DNA of 44,203 nucleotides from Alphaproteobacteria bacterium (GCA_015654635.1 JAATGP010000028.1:1-44203); one strand, 5' to 3'; shown: positions 26,793 through 35,077, counted from the first letter of the stretch. Program-made: numbers and translations. The notes: a model not told the origin generated them from the sequence alone.

Positions 26793-27812
26793 ATGGCGGT
26801 TAATTCAATCCACGGAAGACCCTACGAGTATCTCGAACAGTGGCTTGCCGCTCTGGTCGAGTCCTCGGACGACGCCATTATGAGCAAAGACCTCAACAGC
26901 ATCATTATGTCGTGGAACAGAGGGGCGGAAAACCTTTTCGGCTATACGGCCGACGAGGTGGTGGGAAAGTCGGTGACGCTGCTGACGCCGCCCGACGGGC
27001 ACAATGAGGAGCCGGAGATTCTCGACCGCATCAAGCGGGGCGAAACGGTAGGCCTCTATGAAACGATTCGCCAGCATAAGAATGGAGCACGGATTTCGAT
27101 TTCCCTGAAAGTATCGCCCATCAAGATGCAGTCGGGGGAAGTTGTCGGTGCTTCGACGATCATGCACGACATCACCGAGCGTAAACGCGCCCAGGAGCGT
27201 CAAGAACTGCTGGTGCGGGAAATGAGTCACCGCGTGACCAACGTGCTGGCGGTAGCAAACGGCTTGGTGGCCTTAAGCGCTTCGACGGCGACGGACCCCA
27301 AGTCCATGGCGCGGGCCATCCAGGAACGTCTGACGGCATTTACACGCGCACACGAATTGACCAGGCCCGGTCTGATCGGCGGGGATGAAGCCGAGAGCCA
27401 GCGCACCACCTTGCAAAAACTAATCGAGGTTATTGTGGCGCCCTATGCAGGCTTCGGCGGCGGCGGGAGTTGCGTCAAAATCGATGGTGAGGACATTACG
27501 ATCAGCGGTGCCGCGGTGACGGGGCTGGCTCTTGTTCTGCACGAATTTACCACCAATGCCGCCAAATATGGTGCTTTGTCCACGCCAGCGGGCAGGGTGT
27601 ATTTGCTCTGTAGCCGGACGGCTGACGACTTTGTGGTGACATGGACCGAAAAAGGCGGCCCGCACATCGACGACAGTCCAAAGAAGCAGGGATTTGGCGG
27701 CGTGCTGGCGCATCGCACGGTAAAGGGGCAATTCGGGGGCGAACTTTCCTATGCTTGGAACCCTGAAGGCCTTGTCATCCGCATGCGGCTGCCGCTTCAG
27801 CGCCTGAGTTGA
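26793..27812 (+). CDS. PAS-domain HWE-family sensor histidine kinase
   Basis: The 339-residue cytoplasmic kinase has a PAS domain at about 15-135 (SSDDAIMSKDLNSIIMSWNR, ENLFGYTADEVVGK and HDITERKRAQE). An HWE dimerisation/phosphoacceptor segment follows with VREMSHRVTN (H146). The ATPase domain has an intact N-box, LALVLHEFTTNAAKYGALS, and the HWE family's W-x-E in VTWTEKGGP. There are no membrane helices, so the signal is intracellular. HWE kinases frequently feed PhyR. The start ATG has no strong ribosome-binding site. Its end overlaps the end of the convergent kinase gene by 16 bases. Confidence 0.88.
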   Translation: MAVNSIHGRPYEYLEQWLAALVESSDDAIMSKDLNSIIMSWNRGAENLFGYTADEVVGKSVTLLTPPDGHNEEPEILDRIKRGETVGLYETIRQHKNGARISISLKVSPIKMQSGEVVGASTIMHDITERKRAQERQELLVREMSHRVTNVLAVANGLVALSASTATDPKSMARAIQERLTAFTRAHELTRPGLIGGDEAESQRTTLQKLIEVIVAPYAGFGGGGSCVKIDGEDITISGAAVTGLALVLHEFTTNAAKYGALSTPAGRVYLLCSRTADDFVVTWTEKGGPHIDDSPKKQGFGGVLAHRTVKGQFGGELSYAWNPEGLVIRMRLPLQRLS

Positions 27813-29596
27813 TCGTGCCCATCGGCTTGCGGCTCTTCACCGGCGCGCGCACCGTAAATACGACCCGTTAGTGTTTCGCCATCGCCCCAACCCAATTCTT
27901 CGTCTGACGGACCGCTAGTGGAGGCGGCGCGCCCAGGTTGGGAAAAGCGTAGAAAAAGCCGGCGGGCGCCGTCGGGCGCCTCGTCAATCCAGGTGTGTCC
28001 GCCCATCTGTTCAGCGAGCGCTGCTAGCACCCGCATGGGCGAAGGGACCCGTTCGCTCACCGATACATCGCCCAAGAACTCATTGTGGATCGTCAGCAAC
28101 AGGAGGTCTTCACCCTCGCGCTGCAGGGACAGTTTGACTGGCGGCACGATACCCTCCGCGCCGTATAATCCGAGCGTCAGAACCTCAATGGCAAACAGGG
28201 CGATGGGAGTCGCCATGTCCATGGGTACCTGGCAATCGCAAACGTCAATCGCGATCGCGATTTTCCGGCCATCGGCTTCGGCGGAGGTTTGAATTTGATC
28301 GGCCAGCTCGGAAAACAGAGCCTTCATCGAAACGGTGGGAATCGGACCGCTTTTTTCGATCAGGCGGTGGACAAGAGATAGGGCATCGACGCGCGCTGTG
28401 ATCTGCTGGAAGGCCAGCCGGGCATCGGGAGCGACGATCTTACCGCCGAACAGGCTAATGAGGCTGGAGACGATTTGCAGATTGTTCTTCACCCGGTGGT
28501 GAATTTCCCGGGCGAGCGACTTCTCCTGCTGGAGGGCCAGACTCAATTTGAGATCTCTGGCTTCAATCGACTGTGCCATCTTCTTCATCTCTTGGCCCAG
28601 GAGCCGGAACTCGCCTGGGGCCATTTTCAACTCGCCCGTGGGAACATCAAATTCGCCGCGGCCATAGGCTCCGGACACGGTCTTCAGGTACGTCGTCCAA
28701 CGGATCACCAACCATTCCGTTCCCAGCCAAATCGCGGCCCAGGCGAACAAGATCATCAGGAACGGCAATAGGATATCGGCAAAGATATAGACCGGCGTGA
28801 TGCCCATGAGCCAGGATTCGGGCATGCCGAACGCAACCAGCTTATCATCCTGGCCGATAGGCTGGGCTGCCCATCGCCATTTGCCGGCCTCAGCGGAACG
28901 CGTGACAAAGGTTCCGTCAAAATTGTCGCCACCTAGCGCCGCCACGGTCTTGGCCAATATGTCAGAGACGTGCTTGTTCGAGGCCATGACATTGCCGGCA
29001 CGATCCAAGAGCAGCACAACGGCATTGTCCGGCAGCCGGGTGGATGCCAATCGCTGGCTGAGACGCTGCATATCGATAGAGACGCTCAGCGCGCCCGTGA
29101 AGGCGCCATGGTCGTCATATAAGGGCAAGGCGAGCGGCAACACATCGCGACCGGAGACGAGGTTTCGGTATTGGTTGCCCACCACAAAATCATGCCGTGT
29201 GATCATGGCGCGCCACCAAGAAAAATGGGCGTAATCCGTTGGTGCGCGGCCCGCCGGCGCCGAACAAGCCGTGCTGCCATCGGGCGCGACGAAGGCGATG
29301 TTGAAATAGAGTGGGGCGCTCAGCAGCGAATCCTGAAGCAGCTGTTGGCATGGAGCGGGTCCGGCCCGCAACTCTTGCCGGCTCGCGAGCCGCTGCATGA
29401 GCTGCTTTGCATCGGTGAAAATGGTCTGTTCGCTGTGGGTGGCATAGATCGCGGTACTGCGCAGTTGCTGATCAACTTCCTTGTGCCGCGTATCCAGGCG
29501 CAGGACTCCCTGGCCGATGCTTGCCAGCGCCAGCGGCGCCAGCGCCAGCCCGACAATCAGTATCAGCCTGGGCCGAAGGGAATTAATTCGTAGCAA
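27797..29596 (-). CDS. HisKA_2-type membrane sensor kinase with degenerate ATPase domain (PhyK-like position)
   Basis: The 599-residue protein has TM1 at about 9-30, a periplasmic sensor domain (about 31-275), TM2 near 270-300 and a HAMP-like linker. Then comes LAREIHHRVKNNLQIVSSL, the HisKA_2 phosphoacceptor motif (H366). The following ATPase domain is unusual. Where an N-box such as NELVTNA should be, it reads FAIEVLTLGLYG, with no Asn. The DxGxG loop is replaced by LTIHNEFLGDVS. It lies 24 bases after ecfG on the same strand, where PhyK-type kinases often sit. It starts at TTG 29596 after GAAGGG. It may act as a phosphatase, a sensor without kinase activity or a heterodimer partner. It is not obviously an active kinase. 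Confidence 0.8.
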   Translation of the reverse strand: MLRINSLRPRLILIVGLALAPLALASIGQGVLRLDTRHKEVDQQLRSTAIYATHSEQTIFTDAKQLMQRLASRQELRAGPAPCQQLLQDSLLSAPLYFNIAFVAPDGSTACSAPAGRAPTDYAHFSWWRAMITRHDFVVGNQYRNLVSGRDVLPLALPLYDDHGAFTGALSVSIDMQRLSQRLASTRLPDNAVVLLLDRAGNVMASNKHVSDILAKTVAALGGDNFDGTFVTRSAEAGKWRWAAQPIGQDDKLVAFGMPESWLMGITPVYIFADILLPFLMILFAWAAIWLGTEWLVIRWTTYLKTVSGAYGRGEFDVPTGELKMAPGEFRLLGQEMKKMAQSIEARDLKLSLALQQEKSLAREIHHRVKNNLQIVSSLISLFGGKIVAPDARLAFQQITARVDALSLVHRLIEKSGPIPTVSMKALFSELADQIQTSAEADGRKIAIAIDVCDCQVPMDMATPIALFAIEVLTLGLYGAEGIVPPVKLSLQREGEDLLLLTIHNEFLGDVSVSERVPSPMRVLAALAEQMGGHTWIDEAPDGARRLFLRFSQPGRAASTSGPSDEELGWGDGETLTGRIYGARAGEEPQADGHDQLRR

Positions 29597-29620
29597 TTGG
29601 GAACGCCCTTCGGAAAAATG

Positions 29621-30253
29621 TTACCGTAAAGGCTCGTCTTGTGTGGGGTTGCTTAGCTTCTTGAGGAACACATCCGCCGCGTCTTCCTGGGATTGTGTCC
29701 GCCCGGCCAACTTTCCCCCTCTGCCTTCGACGAGTTGTTCAAGTTGTTTGCGGGCACGAGAAATGCGGCTCTTAATAGTGCCGACCGCGCAGCCGCAAAT
29801 AGCAGCCGCCTCTTCATAGCTGAATTCGCCGACGGTCAAGATCAACGCCTCGCGCTGTTCCGGCGCCAATTGGTCGAAGGCGCGCATCAAATCGGTAAGG
29901 TCGAGCTTGGCGTACTGGTCGGCATCCACGCCCTCGGGTTTGGTGGATTCCATGGCGGCGTAATTGGCGACGGTCTTGGCCCGGCGGTAGCTCGAATAGA
30001 ATTCGTTACGCAAAATGGCGAACAGCCAAGCCTTTAAATTGGTTCCGGGCTGAAAGCGCTCGCGTGATTGCCAGCCCTTCATCATGGTTTCCTGCACCAA
30101 GTCGTCGGCGACGTCCCGCTTGCCGCACAAGGAGCGGGCGAAAGCACGCAACGCCGGAATGGTTTCAACAAGCCCTTCCCGGAAGATGTCGTCGACGCTC
30201 TGCGTGGCGGTGGTCGAGATGGAAGCGGTTGCAGAAGTGCCGTTCGTGTGCAT
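29621..30253 (-). CDS. ecfG: General-stress ECF sigma factor EcfG
   Basis: The 210-residue sigma factor of the EcfG (ECF15) group directs RNA polymerase to GGAAC/CGTT promoters. Region 2 has LCGKRDVADDLVQETMMKGW and LKAWLFAILRNEFYSSYRRA. Region 4 has LDLTDLMRAFDQLAPEQREA and FSYEEAAAICGCAVGTIKSR with RISRARKQL. NepR holds it inactive until phosphorylated PhyR titrates NepR. ATG 30253 shares one base with the nepR stop (TGATG), so the two are translationally coupled, and an overlapping GTG at 30256 is the alternative. Its operon has a consensus EcfG promoter, which indicates positive autoregulation. Confidence 0.93.
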   Translation of the reverse strand: MHTNGTSATASISTTATQSVDDIFREGLVETIPALRAFARSLCGKRDVADDLVQETMMKGWQSRERFQPGTNLKAWLFAILRNEFYSSYRRAKTVANYAAMESTKPEGVDADQYAKLDLTDLMRAFDQLAPEQREALILTVGEFSYEEAAAICGCAVGTIKSRISRARKQLEQLVEGRGGKLAGRTQSQEDAADVFLKKLSNPTQDEPLR

Positions 30254-30453
30254 CACTCTTGTCCCTCGCTTTTTCCTTCATCCATCTTCTTAAGCAGGAT
30301 GAGAAACTCGTCAGGAATGGGTTCTGAGACGACGGCATTGAAGAACTTGCGCAAGCCCTGGCCGATTGCCTTTTGATGCGCACGCCGCTCCCCATGCGAA
30401 ACCATTCCGGTGGTCTCTTCCGTAGCGGCATCTTGGTTTTTTTCGACCATCAT
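30253..30453 (-). CDS. nepR: Anti-sigma factor NepR
   Basis: The 66-residue protein has the NepR core: IGQGLRKFFNAVVSEPIPDE followed by FLILLKKMDEGK. The PIPDEFL.LL motif forms the helix that binds sigma EcfG and competes with the sigma-like domain of PhyR. N-terminal residues 1-25 are polar and variable, as is usual. It is first in the minus-strand operon nepR-ecfG-kinase. Only a weak AAGAG precedes the ATG. An EcfG-type promoter lies 85 bases upstream, back to back with that of phyR. Confidence 0.92.
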   Translation of the reverse strand: MMVEKNQDAATEETTGMVSHGERRAHQKAIGQGLRKFFNAVVSEPIPDEFLILLKKMDEGKSEGQE

Positions 30454-30538
30454 GGGGCACTCTTTGACCAGCTGGGATATTCTTGGACTGCGCGTTTATC
30501 AATTTCCGTCACAGGAATCAGACGGATAACAGCCAAAT

Positions 30539-30563
30539 AACGACCGGTTCACATTTTTGTTCC
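30539..30563 (-). promoter_or_regulatory. EcfG-type promoter of nepR-ecfG
   Basis: An exact minus-strand GGAAC (30563-30559), 16 bases and CGTT (30542-30539) lie 85 bases before the nepR start. Five bases separate it from the phyR promoter. Confidence 0.8.
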
Positions 30564-30568
30564 CAACG

Positions 30569-30594
30569 GGAACTTTCTTTTTGGCTGAAGCGTT
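30569..30594 (+). promoter_or_regulatory. EcfG-type promoter of phyR
   Basis: GGAAC at 30569-30573, a 17-base spacer and CGTT at 30591-30594 lie 49 bases before the phyR ATG. Confidence 0.8.
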
Positions 30595-30643
30595 GTAGCT
30601 GTGTGTCACACTGATTTCACAGTTATCATCAAGGGACGTAACC

Positions 30644-31450
30644 ATGAGTATAACCGCCACTCTGACGCCCCATTTGCCCTATTTACGGCGTTACGCGCGG
30701 GCTCTGACGGGATCGCAAGCCAGCGGAGACGCCTATGTGCGCGCCCTTTTGGAAGCGATGCTCGAGGGTAACGTAACGCTGGAGGGAGAAGTTCCGCCGA
30801 GGATGGCGCTTTATCGGATCTTCCATACCTTGTGGCGGACAACGGGCGGCAAATTGCCATCCGCCTTGGCTGCGCAGGTGGCGTCCTCTGTCGAAGGCCG
30901 CTTGCAGGCATTACAGGCCGAGAATCGCGAGGCCCTGCTCCTTAATACCGTCGAAGGATTTACAGTCGGGGAGGTTGCCGTAATCCTAGATTCCACACCC
31001 CCAGAAGTGGAATTGGCGATTGCTGCAGCGCTGCGCGCCATCGACAAGGATCTGGCATCGCGCGTCATGATCATCGAAGACGAGACCATTATCGCGCTCG
31101 ATCTTGAAAATCTGGTTGTCGAAACCGGCCATCACGTCGTGGGGATCGCGACCACACGGGATGAAGCGATCCGTATGGCGCTCGAATGCAAGCCCGATCT
31201 TATTTTGACCGACATCCAACTGGCAGACGACAGTTCCGGCATCGATGCCGCGGCCGCGATTTTGCGTGAGTTCGACATTCCGGTCATTTTCATTACGGCT
31301 TATCCCGAGCGCTTGCTGACGGGGCAGAAGCCAGAGCCGACCTATCTCATATCCAAACCCTTCTCGCGCGATACCGTCAAAGCGACTATCGGCCAGGCGC
31401 TGTTTTTCCACGAACCGGCTTCGCGCGCCGGGCATACCACCGTCACTTGA
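30644..31450 (+). CDS. phyR: Anti-anti-sigma response regulator PhyR
   Basis: The 268-residue protein joins an EcfG-like sigma domain (about 1-135: LTPHLPYLRRYARALTGSQA, RMALYRIFHTLWR and GFTVGEVAVILDSTPPEVEL) to a receiver domain. The receiver has the acidic pair in MIIEDET (E145/D146) and phospho-acceptor Asp190 in LILTDIQLADD. Its switch residue is in FITAYPE and its Lys in ISKPF. On phosphorylation the sigma-like domain captures NepR and frees EcfG. It is divergent from nepR-ecfG with overlapping promoter regions. The FATGUY-type switch shows as VIFITAYPE. Confidence 0.94.
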   Translation: MSITATLTPHLPYLRRYARALTGSQASGDAYVRALLEAMLEGNVTLEGEVPPRMALYRIFHTLWRTTGGKLPSALAAQVASSVEGRLQALQAENREALLLNTVEGFTVGEVAVILDSTPPEVELAIAAALRAIDKDLASRVMIIEDETIIALDLENLVVETGHHVVGIATTRDEAIRMALECKPDLILTDIQLADDSSGIDAAAAILREFDIPVIFITAYPERLLTGQKPEPTYLISKPFSRDTVKATIGQALFFHEPASRAGHTTVT

Positions 31451-31459
31451 TCGCCCGGC

Positions 31460-31486
31460 GAGGAGCGCATTGCCCCCGCGCTCCTC
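31460..31486. terminator. Hairpin between convergent phyR and stress gene
   Basis: GAGGAGCGC (31460-31468) pairs perfectly with GCGCTCCTC (31478-31486) around a nine-base loop. It lies ten bases after the phyR stop and touches the stop of the convergent gene. Confidence 0.65.
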
Positions 31487-31763
31487 AGCCACCCGCCTTC
31501 GTGGGTGCGGCGGTGACGGCGGATTCCGAACCGAGCTTCTCCAATGCATCGTGAACTTGGCGCAGGGCAACGCCAGGATCATCCGGGTTGTCGCTGGTCA
31601 TGCCTTCTTCGGCCGCGACCAATATCTCCCGCAAATCGAGTTCGCGTTCTTGCAGAAGCTTGATTTTCTCTTCCACGGAAAGCTTTTTCGAATCGACGAT
31701 TTCCCGCAAATTCGTAGCGGTGGTCGGATTGGTGTTGGTGGGAAGATCGGTGTTCGCTGCCAT
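31485..31763 (-). CDS. Small hypothetical stress-regulon protein
   Basis: The 92-residue soluble protein has a Thr/Asn-rich start (MAANTDLPTNTNPTTATNLR). A charged helical middle follows (KKLSVEEKIKLLQERELDLR) and then a helix with VALRQVHDALEKLGS. I recognise no family. GGAGG seven bases before the ATG at 31763 decides the start. A consensus EcfG-type promoter (17-base spacer) lies 25 bases upstream, and the gene converges with phyR. Helical, charged and small, it looks like a regulator, adaptor or stress protein, but function is open. Confidence 0.75.
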   Translation of the reverse strand: MAANTDLPTNTNPTTATNLREIVDSKKLSVEEKIKLLQERELDLREILVAAEEGMTSDNPDDPGVALRQVHDALEKLGSESAVTAAPTKAGG

Positions 31764-31788
31764 AGGATGCCTCCGGTTGTAGCGAGGC

Positions 31789-31814
31789 AACGTACGTGCC
31801 GTGCTCAAAGTTCC
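31789..31814 (-). promoter_or_regulatory. EcfG-type promoter
   Basis: On the minus strand GGAAC (31814-31810), 17 bases and CGTT (31792-31789), 25 bases before 31763. It is divergent from the site at 31840. Confidence 0.75.
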
Positions 31815-31839
31815 CTGTTGGCCGTCTCGCTGAAGCTAC

Positions 31840-31864
31840 GGAACGGAGTGCCCTCTTCGGCGTT
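31840..31864 (+). promoter_or_regulatory. EcfG-type promoter of 39-residue gene
   Basis: An exact GGAAC (31840-31844), 16 bases and CGTT (31861-31864) lie 32 bases before the ATG at 31897. Confidence 0.7.
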
Positions 31865-31896
31865 GTATCCTTGCAACCTGATACGGAAAAACGGCC

Positions 31897-32016
31897 ATGC
31901 TGCGTTATAGTATGCGATGCGGCGCTACCTTGATCGTTCTGGCCACAATCACCGCCATGATGGTGGGGGCGCAATATGCCTATTTGCTGACAGACGGGCT
32001 TTGGAATCCCGCTTAG
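31897..32016 (+). CDS. 39-residue single-span membrane peptide
   Basis: This small frame reads MLRYSMRCGATLIVLATITA then MMVGAQYAYLLTDGLWNPA. It has a basic start, one hydrophobic helix (about 9-30) and a short tail. It has its own consensus EcfG-type promoter, and its stop overlaps the end of the convergent hybrid kinase gene by four bases. The ribosome-binding site is weak (ACGGA). No family is recognised. The promoter spacing is the main reason to call it. Confidence 0.5.
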   Translation: MLRYSMRCGATLIVLATITAMMVGAQYAYLLTDGLWNPA

Positions 32017-34649
32017 GCGGGCAGCCCCTCCAGGACTAGGCGCAGCGCCTCACTATTGAAAGGCTTCGGCAAATAGGACGTGTCGGGCGGAAGCTCACCG
32101 GTGAAGTCGGTTGCAGCGCGCCCGCTGGTCACAACGATTTTGATGGCCGGGTTAAGGCGACGCACTTCTGCAATCAATTGTTGGCCGCTCATGCCCGGCA
32201 AACCGATATCGGTCACCAGGACGGCAATATCCGGTTCGCTCTGCAAAATGCTCAGTGCCTGCGCACCATCGGAAGCCTCGCGGCATATCAGGCCGAGTTC
32301 GCCAATCATATCGGCGGTCGTCATGCGAATGAGCGCTTCATCTTCGACCACCAACACTTTGTAGGGCTGATTTCGTTCGGTTCGCGTGGCGGACGTCGAC
32401 GCTTTGGGCCGCGAATCCAAGATGCTGCGAATTTTCCGCGCCAGCTCGTCCCGGCGGTAGGGCTTGCCGAGGAGGAATACGCCTTCGTCGAGCTTGCCGT
32501 TGTGGACGATGGCATTCGGCGTATAGCCGGAGGTGTAGAGCACCACGATGTTTGGCTGCAGTGCCTGCGCCCGGCGAGCCAGATCCCGTGTGTTGATCGG
32601 CCCTGGCATGACGACATCGGTGAAAAGCAGATCGATACTCGCGCCACTGTTAAGAATGGTAAGGGCCTCTTCGGCATTCGAAGCCTTGTAGACGGTATAG
32701 CCCAAAGCGGTGAGCGTATCGAAAGCGGCGGTGCGCACGTTCTCATCGTCTTCCACCACCAGAATGCTGTCGCCGCCGCCTTCGACCGGCCCTAAGGCGA
32801 GGGGACTGATGTCTTCTTGCTGCGCGCGCGTGCGCGGCAGGTACATTTTGAGTGTCGTTCCCTGGCCGATCTCGCTGTAGATCTTGATGTGCCCGCCGGA
32901 CTGTTTGACAAAGCCATACACTTGGCTGAGCCCGAGACCGGTGCCATGGCCTTCCTTTTTGGTGGTGAAGAAGGGTTCGAACACCCGCGCGATAAGTTCG
33001 GGCGCCATTCCCGTACCGGTGTCAGTGACGGCGACCATCACATATTGTCCTACGGCGACTTCTGCGTGGTGCGCGGCATAGGCCTCGTCGAGATAAGCAT
33101 TGGCGACTTCGAAGGTGAGCTTGCCGCCATCCGGCATGGCATCGCGGGCATTGATAGCAAGATTAAGAAGAGCGTTTTCCACTTGGTTGCGGTCGACCAG
33201 CGTATTCCATAAGCCGCCCGCAACGATACACTCAACCTCGATCCTCTCGCCCAGAGTGCGCCGCAACATGTCCGTAACGTCCTGAATAAGGCGGCCCAGA
33301 TTGGTCGAACGCGGGTCAAGGGCTTGGCGTCTGGCGAAGGCCAAAAGCTGGCTGGTGAGGCGAGCCCCGCGATTGACGGCCGTGATGGCATTTTGCAGTC
33401 GCTCGACGAGTTTGTGTTCTTTGGAATACTCCCCGATCGTCAAATCGAGGTTGGCGCTGATCACTTGCAAAAGATTGTTGAAGTCGTGCGCTAGGCCACC
33501 GGTCAGATGACCAATGGCTTCCATCTTCTGGGCCTGGCGGGCGATGTTCTCAGCCTGAGCACGCGCCGTTGCATCCATGCAAACGATGACAAATCCGCCT
33601 GTGGGAACGGCGGCGCGGTAGAGTTCCAATTCACGTCCCTCGGGGGACAAGAAATGGTGGTTCACCTGCCAGTCGCCGTTGCCGCTGAAGATGGCTTTCG
33701 GCATGCGGGGCTCGCGCGTGCCGTTGACTTCCTCGAAGGCTGAAATTGGTGCGCCCATATGGGCGAGCGTTTGTGGAAAATCCAAAAACTCGAAGAAATT
33801 GGCATTAAAAACGCAAAGCTCGCCCTCTGACGAAAACATCGCTATCCCGTCGCGAACATTGTCGAGCGTAGCCTGAAGAATGGCCGACTGGTTTTCCAGC
33901 TTCTGTTCGCTCTCCTGCAGCTTGGCGTTATTGCGCAGCAGCATCCATCCGGTAATGAGCAGCACGCCGAGGCCGATGGCGGCAGAAAGCGTTGCGGTGA
34001 CGATCTCATTTTGCTCGGCAAGATGCCTTGCTTGGAAGCGAGCGGCGAGCAAGGCATTTTCGGTAAAGATTCCGCCTGCGACTTCGCGGCGCACGGCATC
34101 CATCCGTTGCTTACCCGATATCATCGTCGCGGCCAAAGCAGGATTAACGGTAGATGGTGTTCGGGCCAGGACAAGCGCGTGTTCGAGGCCCTCAATCCGG
34201 GCGTCGACCCGCCGGCGCAGCGCTTCACTGCGCGCCTGCTGTGCCGGATTGTCAGCCGTCAGCGTACGGAAGGCCTGAAGATGCTGGCGGGTATTGGCGA
34301 TGCCTGCATAGTAGCGGTCGAGAAAGACGTGCTGCCGGGTAATGATATAGCCGCGTTGGCCGGTTTCGGCATCCTGCATATCGGACAGGACATTCTGTAA
34401 TTGGCCGATGACTTGATAGGTATGAACAACCCAGCTTTGCTCGGATCGCTCACTGATCGCAAAACGGATGGATAAAAAAACGACGGTGGTCAACGCAACA
34501 AACAGCGTGATCGCGATGGCCAGCATCCAACGGTTGGTATGCAAAATATCCCCCAAAGCGCGCCCGAAGCGGGCATAATCGCGCGCACGGACAGAATTAC
34601 AAGGTGTATCTGTGTCGGCTTGCCGCCCTTTATACTGCTGCCGAAACAA
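32013..34649 (-). CDS. CHASE3/PAS hybrid sensor histidine kinase with two receiver domains
   Basis: The protein has up to 878 residues. In order, it has TM1 at about 42-62 and a periplasmic CHASE3-type helical domain (about 65-210: YQVIGQLQNVLSDMQDAETG). TM2 lies at about 213-232, then a PAS domain at about 250-365. HisKA follows with GGLAHDFNNLLQ (H388), then an HATPase domain with intact NALLNLAINARDAMP and DTGTGM. Two receiver domains carry acceptors D678 (LLFTDVVMPG) and D814 (VTDIGLPG). CHASE3 is known from sensors of small extracellular signals, but the ligand is unknown. TTG 34649 follows AGGA and TTG 34544 follows GGGGGA, and either could be the start. The second output is probably a separate partner, as no output domain is present. 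Confidence 0.88.
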   Translation of the reverse strand: MFRQQYKGRQADTDTPCNSVRARDYARFGRALGDILHTNRWMLAIAITLFVALTTVVFLSIRFAISERSEQSWVVHTYQVIGQLQNVLSDMQDAETGQRGYIITRQHVFLDRYYAGIANTRQHLQAFRTLTADNPAQQARSEALRRRVDARIEGLEHALVLARTPSTVNPALAATMISGKQRMDAVRREVAGGIFTENALLAARFQARHLAEQNEIVTATLSAAIGLGVLLITGWMLLRNNAKLQESEQKLENQSAILQATLDNVRDGIAMFSSEGELCVFNANFFEFLDFPQTLAHMGAPISAFEEVNGTREPRMPKAIFSGNGDWQVNHHFLSPEGRELELYRAAVPTGGFVIVCMDATARAQAENIARQAQKMEAIGHLTGGLAHDFNNLLQVISANLDLTIGEYSKEHKLVERLQNAITAVNRGARLTSQLLAFARRQALDPRSTNLGRLIQDVTDMLRRTLGERIEVECIVAGGLWNTLVDRNQVENALLNLAINARDAMPDGGKLTFEVANAYLDEAYAAHHAEVAVGQYVMVAVTDTGTGMAPELIARVFEPFFTTKKEGHGTGLGLSQVYGFVKQSGGHIKIYSEIGQGTTLKMYLPRTRAQQEDISPLALGPVEGGGDSILVVEDDENVRTAAFDTLTALGYTVYKASNAEEALTILNSGASIDLLFTDVVMPGPINTRDLARRAQALQPNIVVLYTSGYTPNAIVHNGKLDEGVFLLGKPYRRDELARKIRSILDSRPKASTSATRTERNQPYKVLVVEDEALIRMTTADMIGELGLICREASDGAQALSILQSEPDIAVLVTDIGLPGMSGQQLIAEVRRLNPAIKIVVTSGRAATDFTGELPPDTSYLPKPFNSEALRLVLEGLPA

Positions 34650-34667
34650 TCACTGGTCCTAAGCGTT
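34643..34667 (+). promoter_or_regulatory. Candidate EcfG-type promoter (GAAAC variant)
   Basis: GAAAC at 34643-34647, 16 bases and CGTT at 34664-34667 lie 29 bases before the PRC-barrel start. One -35 base differs. Confidence 0.45.
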
Positions 34668-34696
34668 TTATCTCTGCATTCTAATCGGAGATATTT

Positions 34697-35065
34697 ATGG
34701 CAACGGCAAGCGGACATACGACCGCTATTTTGGCGTCCAAAGTGAAGGGCACCACCGTGTACAATACCACGGGTGAAAAGATTGGGCATATCGAGGACGT
34801 CGTGCTCGACAAGACATCCGACCGCATCATGTTTGTTGCCCTAGGGTTCGGCGGGCTTATGGGTATAGGGGAGAAGTTCTATCCGGTGCCCTGGTCAGTT
34901 CTTGATTTCGACACCGAAAAGGACGGCTACATCGTACCCCTCTCAAAGGGCGAAATCGATGAAGCACCTGCCTACGTACTCGATGATCTCACACGCGCCG
35001 ATAGTGATTTCGATTTAATACGCCGCCAATCCTATTCTTATTACGAGGTAGACCGGGACTGGTAA
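34697..35065 (+). CDS. PRC-barrel domain protein
   Basis: The 122-residue protein has a PRC-barrel at about 12-85: KGTTVYNTTGEKIGHIEDVV, DRIMFVALGFGGLMGIGEKF and YPVPWSVLDF. PRC-barrel proteins of this size have a beta-barrel related to the photosynthetic reaction-centre H subunit. They are common in stress regulons, with unknown molecular roles. GGAG before the ATG supports the start. It shares the YPVPWS/YPIPWS and GIGE/GIGD turns with the second PRC-barrel gene at 36357. Confidence 0.87.
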   Translation: MATASGHTTAILASKVKGTTVYNTTGEKIGHIEDVVLDKTSDRIMFVALGFGGLMGIGEKFYPVPWSVLDFDTEKDGYIVPLSKGEIDEAPAYVLDDLTRADSDFDLIRRQSYSYYEVDRDW

Positions 35066-35077
35066 CGGATAAAAGCC

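Noticed and set aside
31470..34400. Long antisense frames over the hybrid kinase and phyR tail
   Set aside because: They mirror the strong codon bias of the real genes and have no domain content.
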